From the NCBI RefSeq assembly GCF_001070855.1, contig NZ_JVLH01000014.1, positions 1 through 64,000 of the forward strand: a stretch of DNA of 64,000 nucleotides. The letters are read 5' to 3'. Position numbers and translations under genes: made by a program. Each line of letters starts with the position of its first letter. Within the stretch, counting starts at the first letter, position 1. Below are positions 54,044-64,000 of the stretch, in pieces. Below the pieces are notes generated by a model. It was not told the DNA's origin. It did no database searches and saw only the letters and a list, made by a program, of their open reading frames with translations. The DNA comes from Trueperella pyogenes. Lineage in GTDB: Bacteria > Actinomycetota > Actinomycetes > Actinomycetales > Actinomycetaceae.

Positions 54044-54513
54044 TGCCTCGTAAAGGCCCCGCTCCCAAGCGCCCCCTGGTCGACGACCCGGTATACGGCT
54101 CAAAGATCGTGACCCAGCTCGTGAACCGCGTGCTCCTCGACGGTAAGAAGACCGTTGCAGAGCGCATTGTTTACGGCGCACTTGAAATGGTTCGTGAGCG
54201 CACCGAGCAGGAACCCGTTTCCGTGCTCAAGCGCGCACTGGACAACATTCGCCCGGCCCTTGAAGTTCGCTCCCGCCGTGTTGGTGGCGCGACCTACCAG
54301 GTCCCGGTTGAGGTTCGCCCCGCACGTGCGACCACCCTCGCGCTGCGTTGGCTCGTGGATTTCTCGCGTCAGCGTCGTGAGAAGACCATGACCGAGCGTC
54401 TCGCCAACGAGATTCTCGATGCCTCCAACGGTCTTGGCGCCGCTGTCAAGCGTCGTGAAGACATGCACAAGATGGCTGAGTCGAACCGCGCGTTCGCTCA
54501 CTACCGCTGGTGA
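54043..54513 (+). CDS. rpsG: 30S ribosomal protein S7
   Basis: A 156-residue S7, primary binder of the 3' major domain of 16S rRNA (head of the 30S subunit). Diagnostic segments include [44 protein letters not shown] and [13 protein letters not shown]. The ATG overlaps the rpsL stop (TAATG), and fusA follows after 82 bp. Confidence 0.98.
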   Translation: MPRKGPAPKRPLVDDPVYGSKIVTQLVNRVLLDGKKTVAERIVYGALEMVRERTEQEPVSVLKRALDNIRPALEVRSRRVGGATYQVPVEVRPARATTLALRWLVDFSRQRREKTMTERLANEILDASNGLGAAVKRREDMHKMAESNRAFAHYRW

Positions 54514-54595
54514 TCACCCCTCCCGCTTCGCGATGACCTCATCCGGAGCGGGCAGGATGTTTTAACACCCTCACTTCAAACGAAGGACTGATGTA

Positions 54596-56719
54596 GTGGC
54601 ACACGAGGTGCTTACTGACCTCAATAAGGTTCGCAACATCGGCATCATGGCTCACATCGATGCCGGCAAGACCACCGTGACCGAACGTATTCTGTTCTAC
54701 ACGGGCATCAACTACAAGATTGGCGAGACGCACGATGGCGCCTCGACCACCGACTGGATGGAGCAGGAAAAGGAGCGTGGTATTACCATCACCTCCGCAG
54801 CCGTGACCTCCTTCTGGAACGGTAACCAAATCAACATCATCGACACCCCCGGTCACGTTGACTTCACGGTTGAGGTTGAGCGCTCGCTGCGCGTCCTCGA
54901 CGGTGCAGTTGCCGTGTTCGACGGTAAGGAAGGTGTCGAGCCCCAGTCTGAGACCGTGTGGCGTCAGGCTGACAAGTACGACGTCCCCCGTATCTGCTTC
55001 ATCAACAAGATGGACAAGATGGGTGCGGACTTCTACTTCTCGGTTCAGACCATTCGCGATCGTCTTCACGCAACCCCGATCGTCATGCACCTGCCCATCG
55101 GCGCAGAGAATGACTTCGAGGGAACCGTTGACCTGCTCACCATGGAGTCCGTGCGTTACCCCGCCGAGGACGAGAACGGTCAGCCCACCCTGGGCTCCCT
55201 CGTCGTTCGTGGCGAGATCCCCGCAGAGCTTCAGGAAAAGGCAGAAGAGTACCGCGAGGCCCTCATGGAAGCTGCAGCGGAAGGCTCTGACGAGCTGACC
55301 GAGGCCTACCTTGAGAACGGCGAACTGACCGTTGAGCAGATCAAGCAGGGCGTTCGTGCGCTGACCATCTCCGGTCGTGCATTCCCCGTCTTCTGCGGTA
55401 CCGCACTTCGCAACATGGGTATTCAGCCCGTGCTCGATGCGGTGATCGACTACCTGCCCTCGCCGCTGGATATCCCCGCGGTTCGCGGCTTCAAGCCCGG
55501 ACACGACGAAGAAGAGCGCAACGAGGTCCGCGAGGCCTCCGAGAAGGAACCCTTCGCAGCGCTCGCCTTCAAGATCGCAGCTCACCCCTTCTACGGCAAG
55601 CTGACCTTCATCCGTGTCTACTCCGGCAAGCTGGAAGCTGGCTCGCAGGTCCTCAACTCGACCAAGGGCAAGAAGGAGCGTATCGGCAAGATCTTCCAGA
55701 TGCACTCCAACAAGGAAAACCCGGTCGAAGAGGCACATGCAGGCCACATCTACGCCGTCATCGGCCTCAAGGACACCACCACTGGCGATACGCTCAGCGC
55801 GATCGACAAGCCGGTTGTTCTTGAATCCATGACCTTCCCCAAGCCCGTGATCTTCGTGGCCGTTGAGCCCAAGTCGAAGGCTGACCAGGAGAAGATGGGC
55901 GTCGCCATCCAGAAGCTGGCTGAAGAAGACCCGACCTTCACGGTCGAGCTCGATGCCGAAACCGGCCAGACCGTCATCGGCGGTATGGGCGAGCTTCACC
56001 TCGACATCATCGTTGACCGTATGCGTCGCGAATTCAAGGTCGAGGCAAACGTTGGTAAGCCCATGGTTGCTTACCGCGAAACCATTCGTAAGAACGTCGA
56101 AAAGTTCGAGTACACGCACAAGAAGCAGACCGGTGGTTCCGGTCAGTTCGCGCGTGTCATCATCGCGCTTGAGCCCATCCCGGCCGGCTCCGAAGAAGAG
56201 TACATCTTCGAGGACAAGGTCACCGGTGGACGCGTTCCTCGCGAATACATCCCCTCGGTTGACGCTGGTATTCAGGACGCCATGCAGAATGGTGTTCTTG
56301 CCGGTTACCCGATGGTTGATGTCAAGGCAACCCTGCTTGATGGTGCATACCACGAAGTTGACTCTTCGGAAATGGCCTTCAAGATCGCAGGTTCGATGGC
56401 ATTCCGCGAGGCCGCAAAGAAGGCTTCCCCGGTTCTGCTCGAGCCGATCATGGCCGTCGAGGTCCGTACGCCCGAAGAATACATGGGCGACGTCATCGGC
56501 GACCTGAACTCTCGTCGTGGTGCAGTCCAGTCGATGGATGAGCAGCACGGTGTGCGCGTGGTCCGCGCACAGGTTCCGCTGTCAGAAATGTTTGGTTACA
56601 TTGGCGACCTGCGTTCCAAGACGCAGGGTCGCGCGGTGTACTCCATGCAGTTCGATAGCTACGCCGAGGTCCCGCGTAACGTCGCGGATGAGATCATCGG
56701 AAAGTCTCGGGGCGAGTGA
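54596..56719 (+). CDS. fusA: Elongation factor G
   Basis: A 707-residue translocase GTPase, starting at GTG 54596 behind GAAGGACTGATG. G motifs: AHIDAGKTT (G1), RGITI (G2), DTPGHVDF (G3), NKMD (G4). Domain II begins near residue 310 and the C-terminal domains IV-V include [16 protein letters not shown] and [16 protein letters not shown]. It moves tRNAs and mRNA through the ribosome and assists recycling. Part of the str operon with rpsL, rpsG and tuf. Confidence 0.98.
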   Translation: MAHEVLTDLNKVRNIGIMAHIDAGKTTVTERILFYTGINYKIGETHDGASTTDWMEQEKERGITITSAAVTSFWNGNQINIIDTPGHVDFTVEVERSLRVLDGAVAVFDGKEGVEPQSETVWRQADKYDVPRICFINKMDKMGADFYFSVQTIRDRLHATPIVMHLPIGAENDFEGTVDLLTMESVRYPAEDENGQPTLGSLVVRGEIPAELQEKAEEYREALMEAAAEGSDELTEAYLENGELTVEQIKQGVRALTISGRAFPVFCGTALRNMGIQPVLDAVIDYLPSPLDIPAVRGFKPGHDEEERNEVREASEKEPFAALAFKIAAHPFYGKLTFIRVYSGKLEAGSQVLNSTKGKKERIGKIFQMHSNKENPVEEAHAGHIYAVIGLKDTTTGDTLSAIDKPVVLESMTFPKPVIFVAVEPKSKADQEKMGVAIQKLAEEDPTFTVELDAETGQTVIGGMGELHLDIIVDRMRREFKVEANVGKPMVAYRETIRKNVEKFEYTHKKQTGGSGQFARVIIALEPIPAGSEEEYIFEDKVTGGRVPREYIPSVDAGIQDAMQNGVLAGYPMVDVKATLLDGAYHEVDSSEMAFKIAGSMAFREAAKKASPVLLEPIMAVEVRTPEEYMGDVIGDLNSRRGAVQSMDEQHGVRVVRAQVPLSEMFGYIGDLRSKTQGRAVYSMQFDSYAEVPRNVADEIIGKSRGE

Positions 56720-56739
56720 GTCCCACAGGGTTGGATGCG

Positions 56740-56769
56740 GCTCAGGAACAGCCAAAATTGTTCCTGAGC
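56740..56769 (+). terminator. Hairpin between fusA and tuf
   Basis: An 11-bp perfect stem GCTCAGGAACA with TGTTCCTGAGC and an 8-nt loop, 20 bp past fusA. There is no T run, so it is more likely a processing or attenuation element than a full terminator. Confidence 0.55.
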
Positions 56770-56881
56770 TGTGACCGACCTGACAAGAATCAATAAACCT
56801 GTAGGTCTCATGCCCCATTGGGTGTTATGCTGACACCTAGCCATAGGCTGAGAATTTCTACCCGAGTCCAGGAGGACACAA

Positions 56882-58072
56882 GTGGCGAAGGCCAAGTTCG
56901 AGCGCACCAAGCCGCACGTCAACATCGGTACCATCGGTCACGTTGACCACGGCAAGACCACGCTGACTGCAGCAATCACCAAGGTTCTACACGACAAGTA
57001 CCCGGATCTGAACGAGTTCACCCCCTTCGATCAGGTCGACAACGCTCCTGAAGAGCGCGATCGCGGTATTACCATTAACGTCTCTCACGTTGAGTACCAG
57101 ACCGAGAAGCGTCACTACGCACACGTTGACGCCCCCGGCCACGCTGACTACGTGAAGAACATGATCACCGGTGCGGCACAGATGGATGGCGCCATCCTCG
57201 TTGTCGCCGCCACCGACGGCCCCATGGCCCAGACCCGCGAGCACGTTCTGCTCGCCCGTCAGGTCGGCGTGCCCACCATCCTCGTCGCCCTGAACAAGGC
57301 CGACATGGTTGATGACGAAGAAATGCTGGAGCTCGTTGAGGAAGAGGTCCGTGACCTCCTGTCCTCGCAGGGCTTCGACGGCGAGAACGCTCCCGTCATC
57401 CAGGTTTCCGCACTGAAGGCCCTCGAGGGTGACCCCGAGTGGACCGCCAAGGTCGAAGAGCTCATGGATGCTGTGGACGACTACGTCCCCACCCCCGAGC
57501 GCGACATGGACAAGCCCTTCCTCATGCCGATCGAAGACGTCTTCACGATCACCGGTCGTGGCACCGTCGTTACCGGTCGTGTCGAGCGTGGCAAGCTGCC
57601 GATCAACTCCGAAGTTGAGATCCTCGGCATCCGCGATCCTCAGAAGACCACCGTCACCGGCATCGAAATGTTCCACAAGTCGATGGACGAAGCATGGGCA
57701 GGCGAGAACTGTGGTCTGCTTCTCCGTGGCACCAAGCGCGACGAGGTCGAGCGTGGCCAGGTTGTGGCCGTTCCCGGCTCCATCACGCCTCACACCGAGT
57801 TCGAGGGCCAGGTCTACATCCTGAAGAAGGAAGAAGGCGGACGTCACAACCCGTTCTTCTCCAACTACCGTCCTCAGTTCTACTTCCGTACCACCGACGT
57901 GACCGGCGTCATCACCCTCCCCGAGGGCACCGACATGGTCATGCCTGGCGACACCACTGAGATCACCGTTCAGCTGATCCAGCCCATCGCCATGGAGCCC
58001 GGCCTCGGCTTCGCAATCCGCGAAGGTGGCCGCACCGTTGGTTCCGGTCGTGTGACCAACATCCTGAAGTGA
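56882..58072 (+). CDS. tuf: Elongation factor Tu
   Basis: A 396-residue GTPase that carries aminoacyl-tRNA to the ribosome. Starts at GTG 56882, after CAGGAGGACACAA. Motifs: [41 protein letters not shown]. Codon choice is extremely biased (few rare codons), as expected of the most abundant protein. Ends in [11 protein letters not shown] and is followed by a strong terminator. Confidence 0.98.
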   Translation: MAKAKFERTKPHVNIGTIGHVDHGKTTLTAAITKVLHDKYPDLNEFTPFDQVDNAPEERDRGITINVSHVEYQTEKRHYAHVDAPGHADYVKNMITGAAQMDGAILVVAATDGPMAQTREHVLLARQVGVPTILVALNKADMVDDEEMLELVEEEVRDLLSSQGFDGENAPVIQVSALKALEGDPEWTAKVEELMDAVDDYVPTPERDMDKPFLMPIEDVFTITGRGTVVTGRVERGKLPINSEVEILGIRDPQKTTVTGIEMFHKSMDEAWAGENCGLLLRGTKRDEVERGQVVAVPGSITPHTEFEGQVYILKKEEGGRHNPFFSNYRPQFYFRTTDVTGVITLPEGTDMVMPGDTTEITVQLIQPIAMEPGLGFAIREGGRTVGSGRVTNILK

Positions 58073-58109
58073 CTTTGTTGATCGCCTAGCGATAGCTGAA
58101 TCTTCAGCA

Positions 58110-58147
58110 GAGCAGGTCCGCTCCTTTGAGCGGGCCTGCTCTTTTGT
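58110..58147 (+). terminator. Terminator after tuf
   Basis: A 14-bp stem GAGCAGGTCCGCTC with GAGCGGGCCTGCTC (one wobble), loop CTTT, then TTTTGTT. Confidence 0.92.
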
Positions 58148-58216
58148 TATCTGCATGTAGAAAATTGTTCATCTGCCTGTGGGGGAGTGACGCATGTGAA
58201 GGTGACCGATCTGACT

Positions 58217-58245
58217 TTGCGACACGCCCGAGTGCGGTGTAGTGT
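58217..58245 (+). promoter_or_regulatory. Probable S10 operon promoter
   Basis: TTGCGA (58217-58222), 17 bases, TAGTGT (58240-58245) with TG one base before the -10. It leaves a leader of about 290 nt before rpsJ. Confidence 0.5.
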
Positions 58246-58401
58246 AGATACTCGGTGCGCAACGTACCTCCATTGGAGCAATGCATGCGCACGTCTTCTA
58301 TGTCAGTGGATTCACATGGGTTTCCTTGGCCTCGAGCTTGAGGAAGCCTACGTATTTCTGCCAAAATAGAAGGGTTGCCCCGTTAGAGGCGGGGCGGTTA
58401 G

Positions 58402-58512
58402 GCAGTGCAATCACTGCTTAACTGGGCAAAATGCCCAAGATCTTTGGACAAGACGCCGGTCCGCACTGGGCGCTCTCGCTAAGAGCGACACGCCCGGATG
58501 CGGGTACCGGCG
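58402..58512 (+). promoter_or_regulatory. Structured leader of the S10 operon
   Basis: Three successive hairpins: GCAGTG/CACTGC (58402-58417), GGGCA/TGCCC (58424-58436), and a long composite stem. In the last, CGCCGGT and CCGCA (58454-58465) pair with TGCGG and ACCGGCG (58499-58512) around an inner CGCTCT/AGAGCG hairpin (58471-58487). It ends about 30 nt before the rpsJ ATG, in the position where L4 controls the S10 operon in enterobacteria. Confidence 0.65.
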
Positions 58513-58542
58513 CCGAATCTGTACGAGAAGAGGTAAGACGGC

Positions 58543-58851
58543 ATGGCGGGACAAAAGATCCGCATCCGGCTCAAGTCGTATGACCACGAGGTCATCGACA
58601 GCTCCGCGCGCAAGATCGTGGACACCGTGCAGCGAGCAGGTGCCACTGTCGTGGGCCCGGTGCCGCTGCCGACCGAAAAGAACGTGTTTGTCGTGATTCG
58701 GTCGCCCCATAAGTACAAGGACAGCCGCGAACAGTTCGAAATGCGTACGCATAAGCGGCTCATCGACATCATCGACCCGACTCCTAAGGCCGTCGATTCG
58801 CTCATGCGTCTCGATCTGCCCGCGGACGTCAACATCGAGATCAAGCTCTGA
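58543..58851 (+). CDS. rpsJ: 30S ribosomal protein S10
   Basis: A 102-residue S10, first gene of the S10 operon and also a transcription antitermination factor (NusE) with NusB. Starts [19 protein letters not shown]; later [19 protein letters not shown]. The ribosome site is AGAAGAGG. The gene ends 11 bp before rplC. Confidence 0.98.
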   Translation: MAGQKIRIRLKSYDHEVIDSSARKIVDTVQRAGATVVGPVPLPTEKNVFVVIRSPHKYKDSREQFEMRTHKRLIDIIDPTPKAVDSLMRLDLPADVNIEIKL

Positions 58852-58862
58852 GGACATCTGCA

Positions 58863-59528
58863 ATGACAAAGAATAAGCAGCACGCTGCTGCGCCTGTTAA
58901 GGCGCTGCTCGGCCGCAAGCTCGGTATGACCCAGGTGTGGGACGCCGACGGCCGCCTCGTGCCCCTGACTGTCGTGCAGGTTGGCACCAACGTTGTTACT
59001 CAGCTCCGTACTGAGGAAACCGATGGATACACCGCTATTCAGCTTGGCTTCGGCGATATCGATGCACGCAAGGTGACCAAGCCCCTGGCTGCTCACTTCG
59101 CAAAGGCCGGGGTTGCTCCCCGCCGCCATCTCGCCGAGGTTCGCACCTCCGAGGCCGATAGCTTTGAGCTCGGCCAGGAACTAGATGCCTCGATCTTTGA
59201 AGCTGGACAGAGCGTCGATGTTTCGGGTAACACCAAGGGCAAGGGATTTGCCGGTGTTATGAAGCGTCACGGTTTCGCTGGCGTGTCCGCATCTCACGGT
59301 TCTCACCGTAACCACCGTAAGCCCGGCTCGATCGGTGCTTGCGCAACCCCCGGTCGCATCTTCAAGGGTCAGCGTATGGCTGGCCGTATGGGTGGTGTCC
59401 GTCGTACCGTCCAGAACCTTCGCGTTCAGGCCGTTGACGTGGAAAAGGGTCTGCTCCTGATTTCGGGTGCGATTCCCGGACCTAAGAACGGCATCGTGCT
59501 GGTTCGCTCCGCTGTGAAGGGTGCGTGA
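58863..59528 (+). CDS. rplC: 50S ribosomal protein L3
   Basis: A 221-residue L3, among the first proteins to bind 23S rRNA near the peptidyl-transferase centre. Signature [34 protein letters not shown]-type core with [17 protein letters not shown] after it. An N-terminal extension of about a dozen residues ([12 protein letters not shown]) precedes [13 protein letters not shown]. The stop lies 2 bp before the rplD ATG. Confidence 0.98.
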   Translation: MTKNKQHAAAPVKALLGRKLGMTQVWDADGRLVPLTVVQVGTNVVTQLRTEETDGYTAIQLGFGDIDARKVTKPLAAHFAKAGVAPRRHLAEVRTSEADSFELGQELDASIFEAGQSVDVSGNTKGKGFAGVMKRHGFAGVSASHGSHRNHRKPGSIGACATPGRIFKGQRMAGRMGGVRRTVQNLRVQAVDVEKGLLLISGAIPGPKNGIVLVRSAVKGA

Positions 59529-59530
59529 TC

Positions 59531-60175
59531 ATGTCTGAAATCCGTACCATCGATGTTCTTGACCTGAAGGGTAAGAAGGCCGGCACCGTCGACCTCCCCG
59601 CAGAGGTCTTTGACGTTGAGACCAACATCCCGCTGATGCACCAGGTCGTCGTCGCTCAGCTTGCTGCAGGCCGTCAGGGCACGCACGCAACCAAGACGCG
59701 CGGCATGGTTTCCGGTGGCGGTAAGAAGCCGTTCCGTCAGAAGGGCACCGGTAACGCTCGTCAGGGCTCCATCCGTGCGCCTCACTTCACTGGCGGCGGC
59801 ATTGTCCACGGTCCTCAGCCTCGCGATTACTCGCAGCGCACCCCCAAGAAGATGAAGGTCGGCGCTCTGCGTTCGGCTCTTTCTGACCGCGCACGTAATG
59901 GTCGCATTCACGTCGTGACCGCTCTGTTCGAAGGCGAGAAGCCCTCGACCAAGCAGGCACTGGCCGCGGTTCGCGCACTCGTTGCTGACCGTCCGGCACT
60001 TGTCGTGCTCGAGCGCGGCGATGAGCTTTCGGCTCTGTCGCTCCGCAACGCTCGCGAGGTTCACGTGCTGTGGGCAGATCAGCTCAACACCTATGACGTC
60101 CTCGACAACGAAGATGTCATCTTCACCCAGGGCGCCCTCGAGGCATTCCTTGGCACCAAGGAGGAAACGAAGTGA
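59531..60175 (+). CDS. rplD: 50S ribosomal protein L4
   Basis: A 214-residue L4, lining the exit tunnel; in enterobacteria it also represses its own operon. Core: [38 protein letters not shown] 59531 is chosen; an in-frame GTG at 59525 overlaps the rplC stop and would add two residues. The stop overlaps the rplW start by 4 bp. Confidence 0.97.
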   Translation: MSEIRTIDVLDLKGKKAGTVDLPAEVFDVETNIPLMHQVVVAQLAAGRQGTHATKTRGMVSGGGKKPFRQKGTGNARQGSIRAPHFTGGGIVHGPQPRDYSQRTPKKMKVGALRSALSDRARNGRIHVVTALFEGEKPSTKQALAAVRALVADRPALVVLERGDELSALSLRNAREVHVLWADQLNTYDVLDNEDVIFTQGALEAFLGTKEETK

Positions 60176-60477
60176 GCTCGATCGAAGCCGCTAAGAACCC
60201 CCGCGATATCATTCTGCGTCCGGTCGTCACCGAGAAGTCCTCGATCCTGATGGATCAGGGCAAGTACACCTTCGAAGTTGATCCTCGTTCGAACAAGACC
60301 GAGATCAAGATGGCCGTCGAAGCGATCTTCGGCGTGAAGGTTGCCTCCGTGGCTACGCAGAACCGCAAGGGCAAGGTTTACCGCACTCGCAACGGAATCG
60401 GTACGCGCAAGGATGTCAAGCGCGCCATCGTGACCCTGCGTGAAGGCACCATCGACATCTTCGGCGAGCAGGCCTGA
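60172..60477 (+). CDS. rplW: 50S ribosomal protein L23
   Basis: A 101-residue L23 at the tunnel exit, where trigger factor and SRP dock. Starts at GTG 60172 inside the rplD stop. Core: [28 protein letters not shown] and [21 protein letters not shown]. Confidence 0.97.
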   Translation: MSSIEAAKNPRDIILRPVVTEKSSILMDQGKYTFEVDPRSNKTEIKMAVEAIFGVKVASVATQNRKGKVYRTRNGIGTRKDVKRAIVTLREGTIDIFGEQA

Positions 60478-60501
60478 GCGTCGGAGAACTAGAGGAAAAT
60501 C

Positions 60502-61338
60502 ATGGGAATTCGCAAGTACAAGCCCACGACCCCGGGTCGTCGTGGTTCGAGCGTCTCCGACTTCGTCGAGATCACTCGTTCCGAGCCCGAAAAGTCGCTG
60601 GTGCGTCCGCTGCACAAGACTGGCGGCCGTAACAACAACGGCCGTGTGACTGCTCGCCACCGTGGCGGCGGCCACAAGCGCGCCTACCGCGTGATCGACT
60701 TCCGTCGTCACGACAAGGATGGCGTGCCCGCACGGGTCGCTCACATCGAGTACGACCCCAACCGCACCGCTCGTATCGCCCTTCTGCACTACGCAGACGG
60801 CGAGAAGCGTTACATCCTGGCACCTGCCAAGCTCAATCAGGGCGATCTTGTCGAGTCCGGCCCCGCGGCCGATATCAAGCCCGGCAACAACCTGCCCCTG
60901 CGCAACATCCCCTTGGGTACCGTTGTCCACGCTGTGGAGCTCTACCCCGGTGGCGGCGCAAAGATTGCACGCTCTGCTGGAACCTCGGTTCAGCTCGTCG
61001 CAAAGGAAGGCCGCTTCGCTCAGCTGCGTATGCCCTCCGGTGAAATTCGCAACGTCGAAATCACCTGCCGCGCCACCATTGGTGAGGTCGGCAACGCCGA
61101 GCAGTCCAACATCAACTGGGGCAAGGCCGGCCGTATGCGCTGGAAGGGCAAGCGCCCGCACGTCCGTGGTGTTGTTATGAACCCGGTTGACCACCCGCAC
61201 GGTGGTGGTGAAGGCCGTACCTCTGGTGGTCGTCACCCCGTGTCGCCTTGGGGCAAGCCCGAGGGACGCACCCGTCGTCCGAACAAGGCCAGCGACCGCA
61301 TGATCGTGCGTCGTCGCAAGACCGGCAAGAATCGCTGA
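60502..61338 (+). CDS. rplB: 50S ribosomal protein L2
   Basis: A 278-residue L2, needed for subunit joining and peptidyl transfer. Signature [22 protein letters not shown] and [20 protein letters not shown] with the conserved His. Preceded by AGAGGAAAATC; rpsS follows after 13 bp. Confidence 0.98.
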   Translation: MGIRKYKPTTPGRRGSSVSDFVEITRSEPEKSLVRPLHKTGGRNNNGRVTARHRGGGHKRAYRVIDFRRHDKDGVPARVAHIEYDPNRTARIALLHYADGEKRYILAPAKLNQGDLVESGPAADIKPGNNLPLRNIPLGTVVHAVELYPGGGAKIARSAGTSVQLVAKEGRFAQLRMPSGEIRNVEITCRATIGEVGNAEQSNINWGKAGRMRWKGKRPHVRGVVMNPVDHPHGGGEGRTSGGRHPVSPWGKPEGRTRRPNKASDRMIVRRRKTGKNR

Positions 61339-61351
61339 GTAGGAGCTGGGA

Positions 61352-61633
61352 ATGCCTCGTAGTTTGAAGAAGGGCCCCTTCGTCGACGATCACCTCATGA
61401 AGAAGGTTGACGCCGCGGTCGAATCCGGCTCTAAGAACGTTATCAAGACTTGGTCGCGCCGTTCGGTCATCACCCCGGATTTCCTGGGTCTGACCATTGC
61501 CGTGCACGACGGTCGTAAGCACGTGCCCGTTTTCGTCACTGAGTCGATGGTGGGCCACAAGCTCGGAGAGTTCGCTCCCACGCGTACTTTCCGTAGCCAC
61601 GACAAGGACGATCGCAAGGGACGTCGGCGCTGA
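61352..61633 (+). CDS. rpsS: 30S ribosomal protein S19
   Basis: A 93-residue S19 of the 30S head, contacting S13 and tRNA. Core: [38 protein letters not shown] and [16 protein letters not shown]. The ribosome site is TAGGAGCTGGG. Confidence 0.98.
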   Translation: MPRSLKKGPFVDDHLMKKVDAAVESGSKNVIKTWSRRSVITPDFLGLTIAVHDGRKHVPVFVTESMVGHKLGEFAPTRTFRSHDKDDRKGRRR

Positions 61634-61668
61634 GCCGGCCTTGCGTAACGAAGAAAAGGCAGGATTTC

Positions 61669-62040
61669 ATGGAAGCCAAGGCGCAGGCGCGTTTTGTCCG
61701 CGTCACGCCCCAGAAGGCACGCCGTGTCGTGAACGAGGTTCGCGGCAAGGCTGCTTTGGAGGCAGCCGACATTCTGCGGTTCGCCCCGCAGGCCGTCGCC
61801 ACCGATGTCCGCAAGGTGCTCTTGAGCGCAGTCGCTAACGCGAAGGTTAAGGCTGAAGCCGCTAAGGAGACCTTCAATGAGGCGGATCTTTTGATCCTCG
61901 AAGCCTACGTTGATGAAGGTCCCACGATGAAGCGCTTCCGCCCCCGCGCCCAGGGCCGTGCAGGACGCATTCTTAAGCGCACCAGCCACATCACCGTTGT
62001 GGTTGGCACTAAGGAAGATCAGAAGAAGGGAGACCGGTAA
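61669..62040 (+). CDS. rplV: 50S ribosomal protein L22
   Basis: A 123-residue L22 whose loop reaches the tunnel constriction. Core: [26 protein letters not shown] and the loop [24 protein letters not shown]. The stop is directly followed by the rpsC ATG. Confidence 0.98.
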   Translation: MEAKAQARFVRVTPQKARRVVNEVRGKAALEAADILRFAPQAVATDVRKVLLSAVANAKVKAEAAKETFNEADLLILEAYVDEGPTMKRFRPRAQGRAGRILKRTSHITVVVGTKEDQKKGDR

Positions 62041-62850
62041 ATGGGCCAGAAGGTTAACCCCACCGGGTTCCGCCTGGGAATCACAACTGATCACCGGTCT
62101 CGCTGGTTCTCCGATTCGACGACTGCAGGTCAGCGCTACGCTGACTACGTTGCAGAAGACGTCGCAATTCGTAAGAACCTGACTGAGAACCTTGAGCGCG
62201 CAGGTATTGCAAAGGTCGATATCGAGCGTACGCGTGACCGCGTTCGCGTTGATCTGCACACCGCTCGCCCCGGTATCGTTATTGGTCGCCGCGGAGCAGA
62301 AGCAGATCGTCTTCGTCAGAACCTGGAGAAGCTCACCGGCAAGCAGGTTCAGCTGAACATCCTCGAGGTTAAGAACCCCGATCTGGATGCACAGCTGGTC
62401 GCACAGGGAATTGCTGAGCAGCTCGCTGCTCGTGTCTCTTTCCGTCGTGCAATGCGTAAGGGCATTCAGTCCGCACAGCGTGCGGGAGCCAAGGGCATCC
62501 GTGTCCAGGTCTCCGGCCGTCTGGGTGGCGCTGAAATGAGCCGTAGCGAGTTCTACCGCGAAGGCCGTGTCCCGCTGCAGACCCTGCGTGCAAACATCGA
62601 CTTTGGATTCCACGAGGCCCGTACGACCTTTGGCCGCATTGGCGTCAAGGTGTGGATCTACAAGGGCGATATCACCGAGCGTGAGTTTGCCCGCCAGCAG
62701 GCTGAGCAGGCCAACCGCGGTGGACGTGGACGCGGCGATCGTCGCAACCCCCGTCGCGGACAGCGTGGCCAGCAGCAGCACGAGAACACTCAGCAGCAGG
62801 CAGCTCCGGCTGAAGCACCTGCCGCTACCGAGACCGGAACGGAGGCCTGA
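62041..62850 (+). CDS. rpsC: 30S ribosomal protein S3 with extended C-terminal tail
   Basis: A 269-residue S3 at the mRNA entry. KH domain: [21 protein letters not shown]-terminal S3 domain: [33 protein letters not shown] split by normal spacing. A tail of about 55 residues, first Arg/Gly-rich ([17 protein letters not shown]) then Gln/Ala-rich, exceeds the E. coli protein; such tails occur in actinobacteria. Confidence 0.97.
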   Translation: MGQKVNPTGFRLGITTDHRSRWFSDSTTAGQRYADYVAEDVAIRKNLTENLERAGIAKVDIERTRDRVRVDLHTARPGIVIGRRGAEADRLRQNLEKLTGKQVQLNILEVKNPDLDAQLVAQGIAEQLAARVSFRRAMRKGIQSAQRAGAKGIRVQVSGRLGGAEMSRSEFYREGRVPLQTLRANIDFGFHEARTTFGRIGVKVWIYKGDITEREFARQQAEQANRGGRGRGDRRNPRRGQRGQQQHENTQQQAAPAEAPAATETGTEA

Positions 62851-62855
62851 GCCCA

Positions 62856-63275
62856 ATGCTCATTCCCCGTCGTACTAAGTGGCGCAAGCAGCACCGCCCG
62901 CACCGCACCGGTTTTGCTACCGGCGGCACGGAGCTCGCATTTGGCGATTACGGGATTCAGGCACTCGAGGGTGCCTACGTCACCAACCGTCAGATCGAAG
63001 CTGCTCGTATCGCAATGACCCGTCACGTCAAGCGTGGTGGCAAGGTGTGGATCAACATCTTCCCGGACCGCCCGCTGACCAAGAAGCCCGCCGAAACTCG
63101 TATGGGTTCCGGTAAGGGTGCCGTCGAGTGGTGGGTTGCTCCCGTAAAGCCGGGACGCATTATGTTCGAGCTGGCCGGTGTGCCCGAGAGCCTTGCTCGC
63201 GAGGCAATGCGCCGCGCCCAGCACAAGCTTCCGATGAAGACCCGTTTCGTGGTCCGCGAGGGTGGTGACAACTGA
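62856..63275 (+). CDS. rplP: 50S ribosomal protein L16
   Basis: A 139-residue L16, which organises the A-site. Core: [42 protein letters not shown] and [20 protein letters not shown]. The stop shares one base with the rpmC start (TGATG). Confidence 0.98.
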   Translation: MLIPRRTKWRKQHRPHRTGFATGGTELAFGDYGIQALEGAYVTNRQIEAARIAMTRHVKRGGKVWINIFPDRPLTKKPAETRMGSGKGAVEWWVAPVKPGRIMFELAGVPESLAREAMRRAQHKLPMKTRFVVREGGDN

Positions 63276-63508
63276 TGGCAGATAAGGGTCTGACCACCGC
63301 CGATCTCGACGCCATGGACGATGCACAGCTGTCCAAGGAGCTTGAGAAGGCAAAGGCTGAGCTCTTCAACCTCCGCTTCGCGCAGGCAGTTGGCTCCCTT
63401 GAAGACAACGGTCGTATGAAGACTGTTCGTCGCAATATTGCCCGCATTTACACCATCGCGCGTGAACGGGAGCTTGGCTACCGCACCGCACCAGGCACTG
63501 AGGAGTGA
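63275..63508 (+). CDS. rpmC: 50S ribosomal protein L29
   Basis: A 77-residue L29 next to the tunnel exit. Core: [37 protein letters not shown] within the usual two-helix fold. It overlaps rplP by 1 bp and rpsQ by 4 bp, if rpsQ uses its GTG at 63505. Confidence 0.97.
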   Translation: MADKGLTTADLDAMDDAQLSKELEKAKAELFNLRFAQAVGSLEDNGRMKTVRRNIARIYTIARERELGYRTAPGTEE

Positions 63509-63780
63509 CTAACATGGCAGAAACCACTGTGCGCAACGAGCGCAAGGTCCGTCGTGGATACGTCACCAGTGACAAGATGGACAAGACCGTTGTCGTCGAG
63601 ATTGAGGACCGTGTCAAGCACGCCCTCTACGGCAAGGTTATGCGCAAGAGCAAGAAGGTCAAGGTTCACGACGAGCACAATGAGTGCTCCGTTGGCGACC
63701 TCGTCCTGATTATGGAGACTCGTCCGCTCTCCGCCACCAAGCGGTGGCGCGTGGTCGAGATTCTCGAAAAGGCGAAGTGA
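63505..63780 (+). CDS. rpsQ: 30S ribosomal protein S17
   Basis: A 91-residue S17, an early 16S binder. Core: [27 protein letters not shown] and [24 protein letters not shown] 63505 overlaps the rpmC stop; ATG 63514 ([11 protein letters not shown]) is an equally good start. Confidence 0.97.
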   Translation: MTNMAETTVRNERKVRRGYVTSDKMDKTVVVEIEDRVKHALYGKVMRKSKKVKVHDEHNECSVGDLVLIMETRPLSATKRWRVVEILEKAK

Positions 63781-63875
63781 CCTTCGCCTAACAGACCGAA
63801 ATCCGTTCGGCAAGGCTCGGCCCCGGAGGTAACTCCGGGGCAGAGAACCGGCTCGACGACAGGAGTCAGTAGAAA

Positions 63876-64000
63876 ATGATCCAGCAGGAGTCGCGACTGA
63901 AGGTCGCCGACAACACAGGTGCCAAGGAAATCCTCACCATCCGTGTTCTCGGCGGATCTGGTCGGCGTTATGCCGGAATCGGCGACGTGATCGTCGCCAC
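63876..64000 (+). CDS. rplN: 50S ribosomal protein L14, 5' part (cut by window end)
   Basis: The first 41 codons of L14: [19 protein letters not shown], then [22 protein letters not shown]. It begins 95 bp after rpsQ. The gap contains GGCCCCGGAGGTAACTCCGGGG, an 8-bp CCCCGGAG/CTCCGGGG hairpin at about 63822-63840. The ribosome site is GACAGGAGTC. The gene continues beyond the window. Confidence 0.96.
   Translation, partial: MIQQESRLKVADNTGAKEILTIRVLGGSGRRYAGIGDVIVA

Noticed and set aside
58187-58369. 60-codon frame between tuf and rpsJ
   Set aside because: It overlaps the probable S10 promoter and leader, has no ribosome site and no recognisable sequence.
1-64000. CRISPR arrays, integrase or transposase genes, and rRNA genes
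   Set aside because: No regularly spaced direct repeats with unique spacers, no transposase or integrase motifs, and no rRNA-like segments were found on either strand. The only tandem repeats are those listed.

Overview
The window looks like chromosomal DNA of a high-GC Gram-positive bacterium of the family Actinomycetaceae (Actinomyces/Schaalia-like). The evidence is a dnaK-grpE-dnaJ-hspR operon with HAIR operators (HspR is an actinobacterial-type heat-shock repressor), MurT/GatD, a DUF4032 protein, sortase-type surface proteins with LAxTG signals, frequent GTG/TTG starts and probable leaderless genes. Species cannot be fixed from sequence reading alone.

Layout. 1-3.7 kb: a sortase-anchored surface protein, an RlmC/TrmA-type rRNA methyltransferase and an S4-domain protein. 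3.8-14.6 kb: the HspR heat-shock regulon (dnaK-grpE-dnaJ-hspR, then clpB) with three HAIR operators, enclosing a GtrA-like gene and a murT-gatD-membrane protein operon for peptidoglycan amidation. 14.7-20.7 kb: a TetR regulator, a serine hydrolase, exonuclease III, an SDR oxidoreductase and a large surface protein whose probably leaderless start lies inside a Fur/Zur-like box. 20.7-21.7 kb: an AbiF/Abi_2 HEPN-type defence gene preceded by a highly structured intergenic segment that looks like its partner non-coding RNA. 21.8-34.4 kb: a DASS transporter with an unusual cytoplasmic histidine kinase and a receiver-only regulator, then housekeeping genes (PRT-like, HAD, TrmH-type methylase, GDPD, DUF4032, sugar ABC ATPase, Ser/Thr kinase, DsbA-like).

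34.6-42.8 kb is mosaic: tRNA-Thr, a low-GC SdpI-like gene, a GC-rich persulfide-response operon (CoA-disulfide reductase-rhodanese fusion, CstR-type repressor, 59-residue Cys-rich protein) with a palindromic operator in its promoter, and a secreted 1107-residue protein that reads as a GT80-like sialyltransferase fused to three ricin-type lectin modules. Uracil-DNA glycosylase, a LytR_C protein and tRNA-Met follow.

43-64 kb is the core gene-expression block: rpoB-rpoC, rpsL-rpsG-fusA-tuf and the S10 operon from rpsJ to the start of rplN. It is interrupted between rpoC and rpsL by about 2.4 kb holding an LPXTG-type surface protein gene and a broken glycoside hydrolase fragment. This insert is bounded by two copies of the last 58 bp of rpoC that differ only at synonymous sites, so it looks like an acquired cassette.

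The most interesting items are the AbiF gene with its candidate RNA partner, the putative secreted sialyltransferase-lectin, and the rpoC 3'-end duplication around the inserted surface gene.
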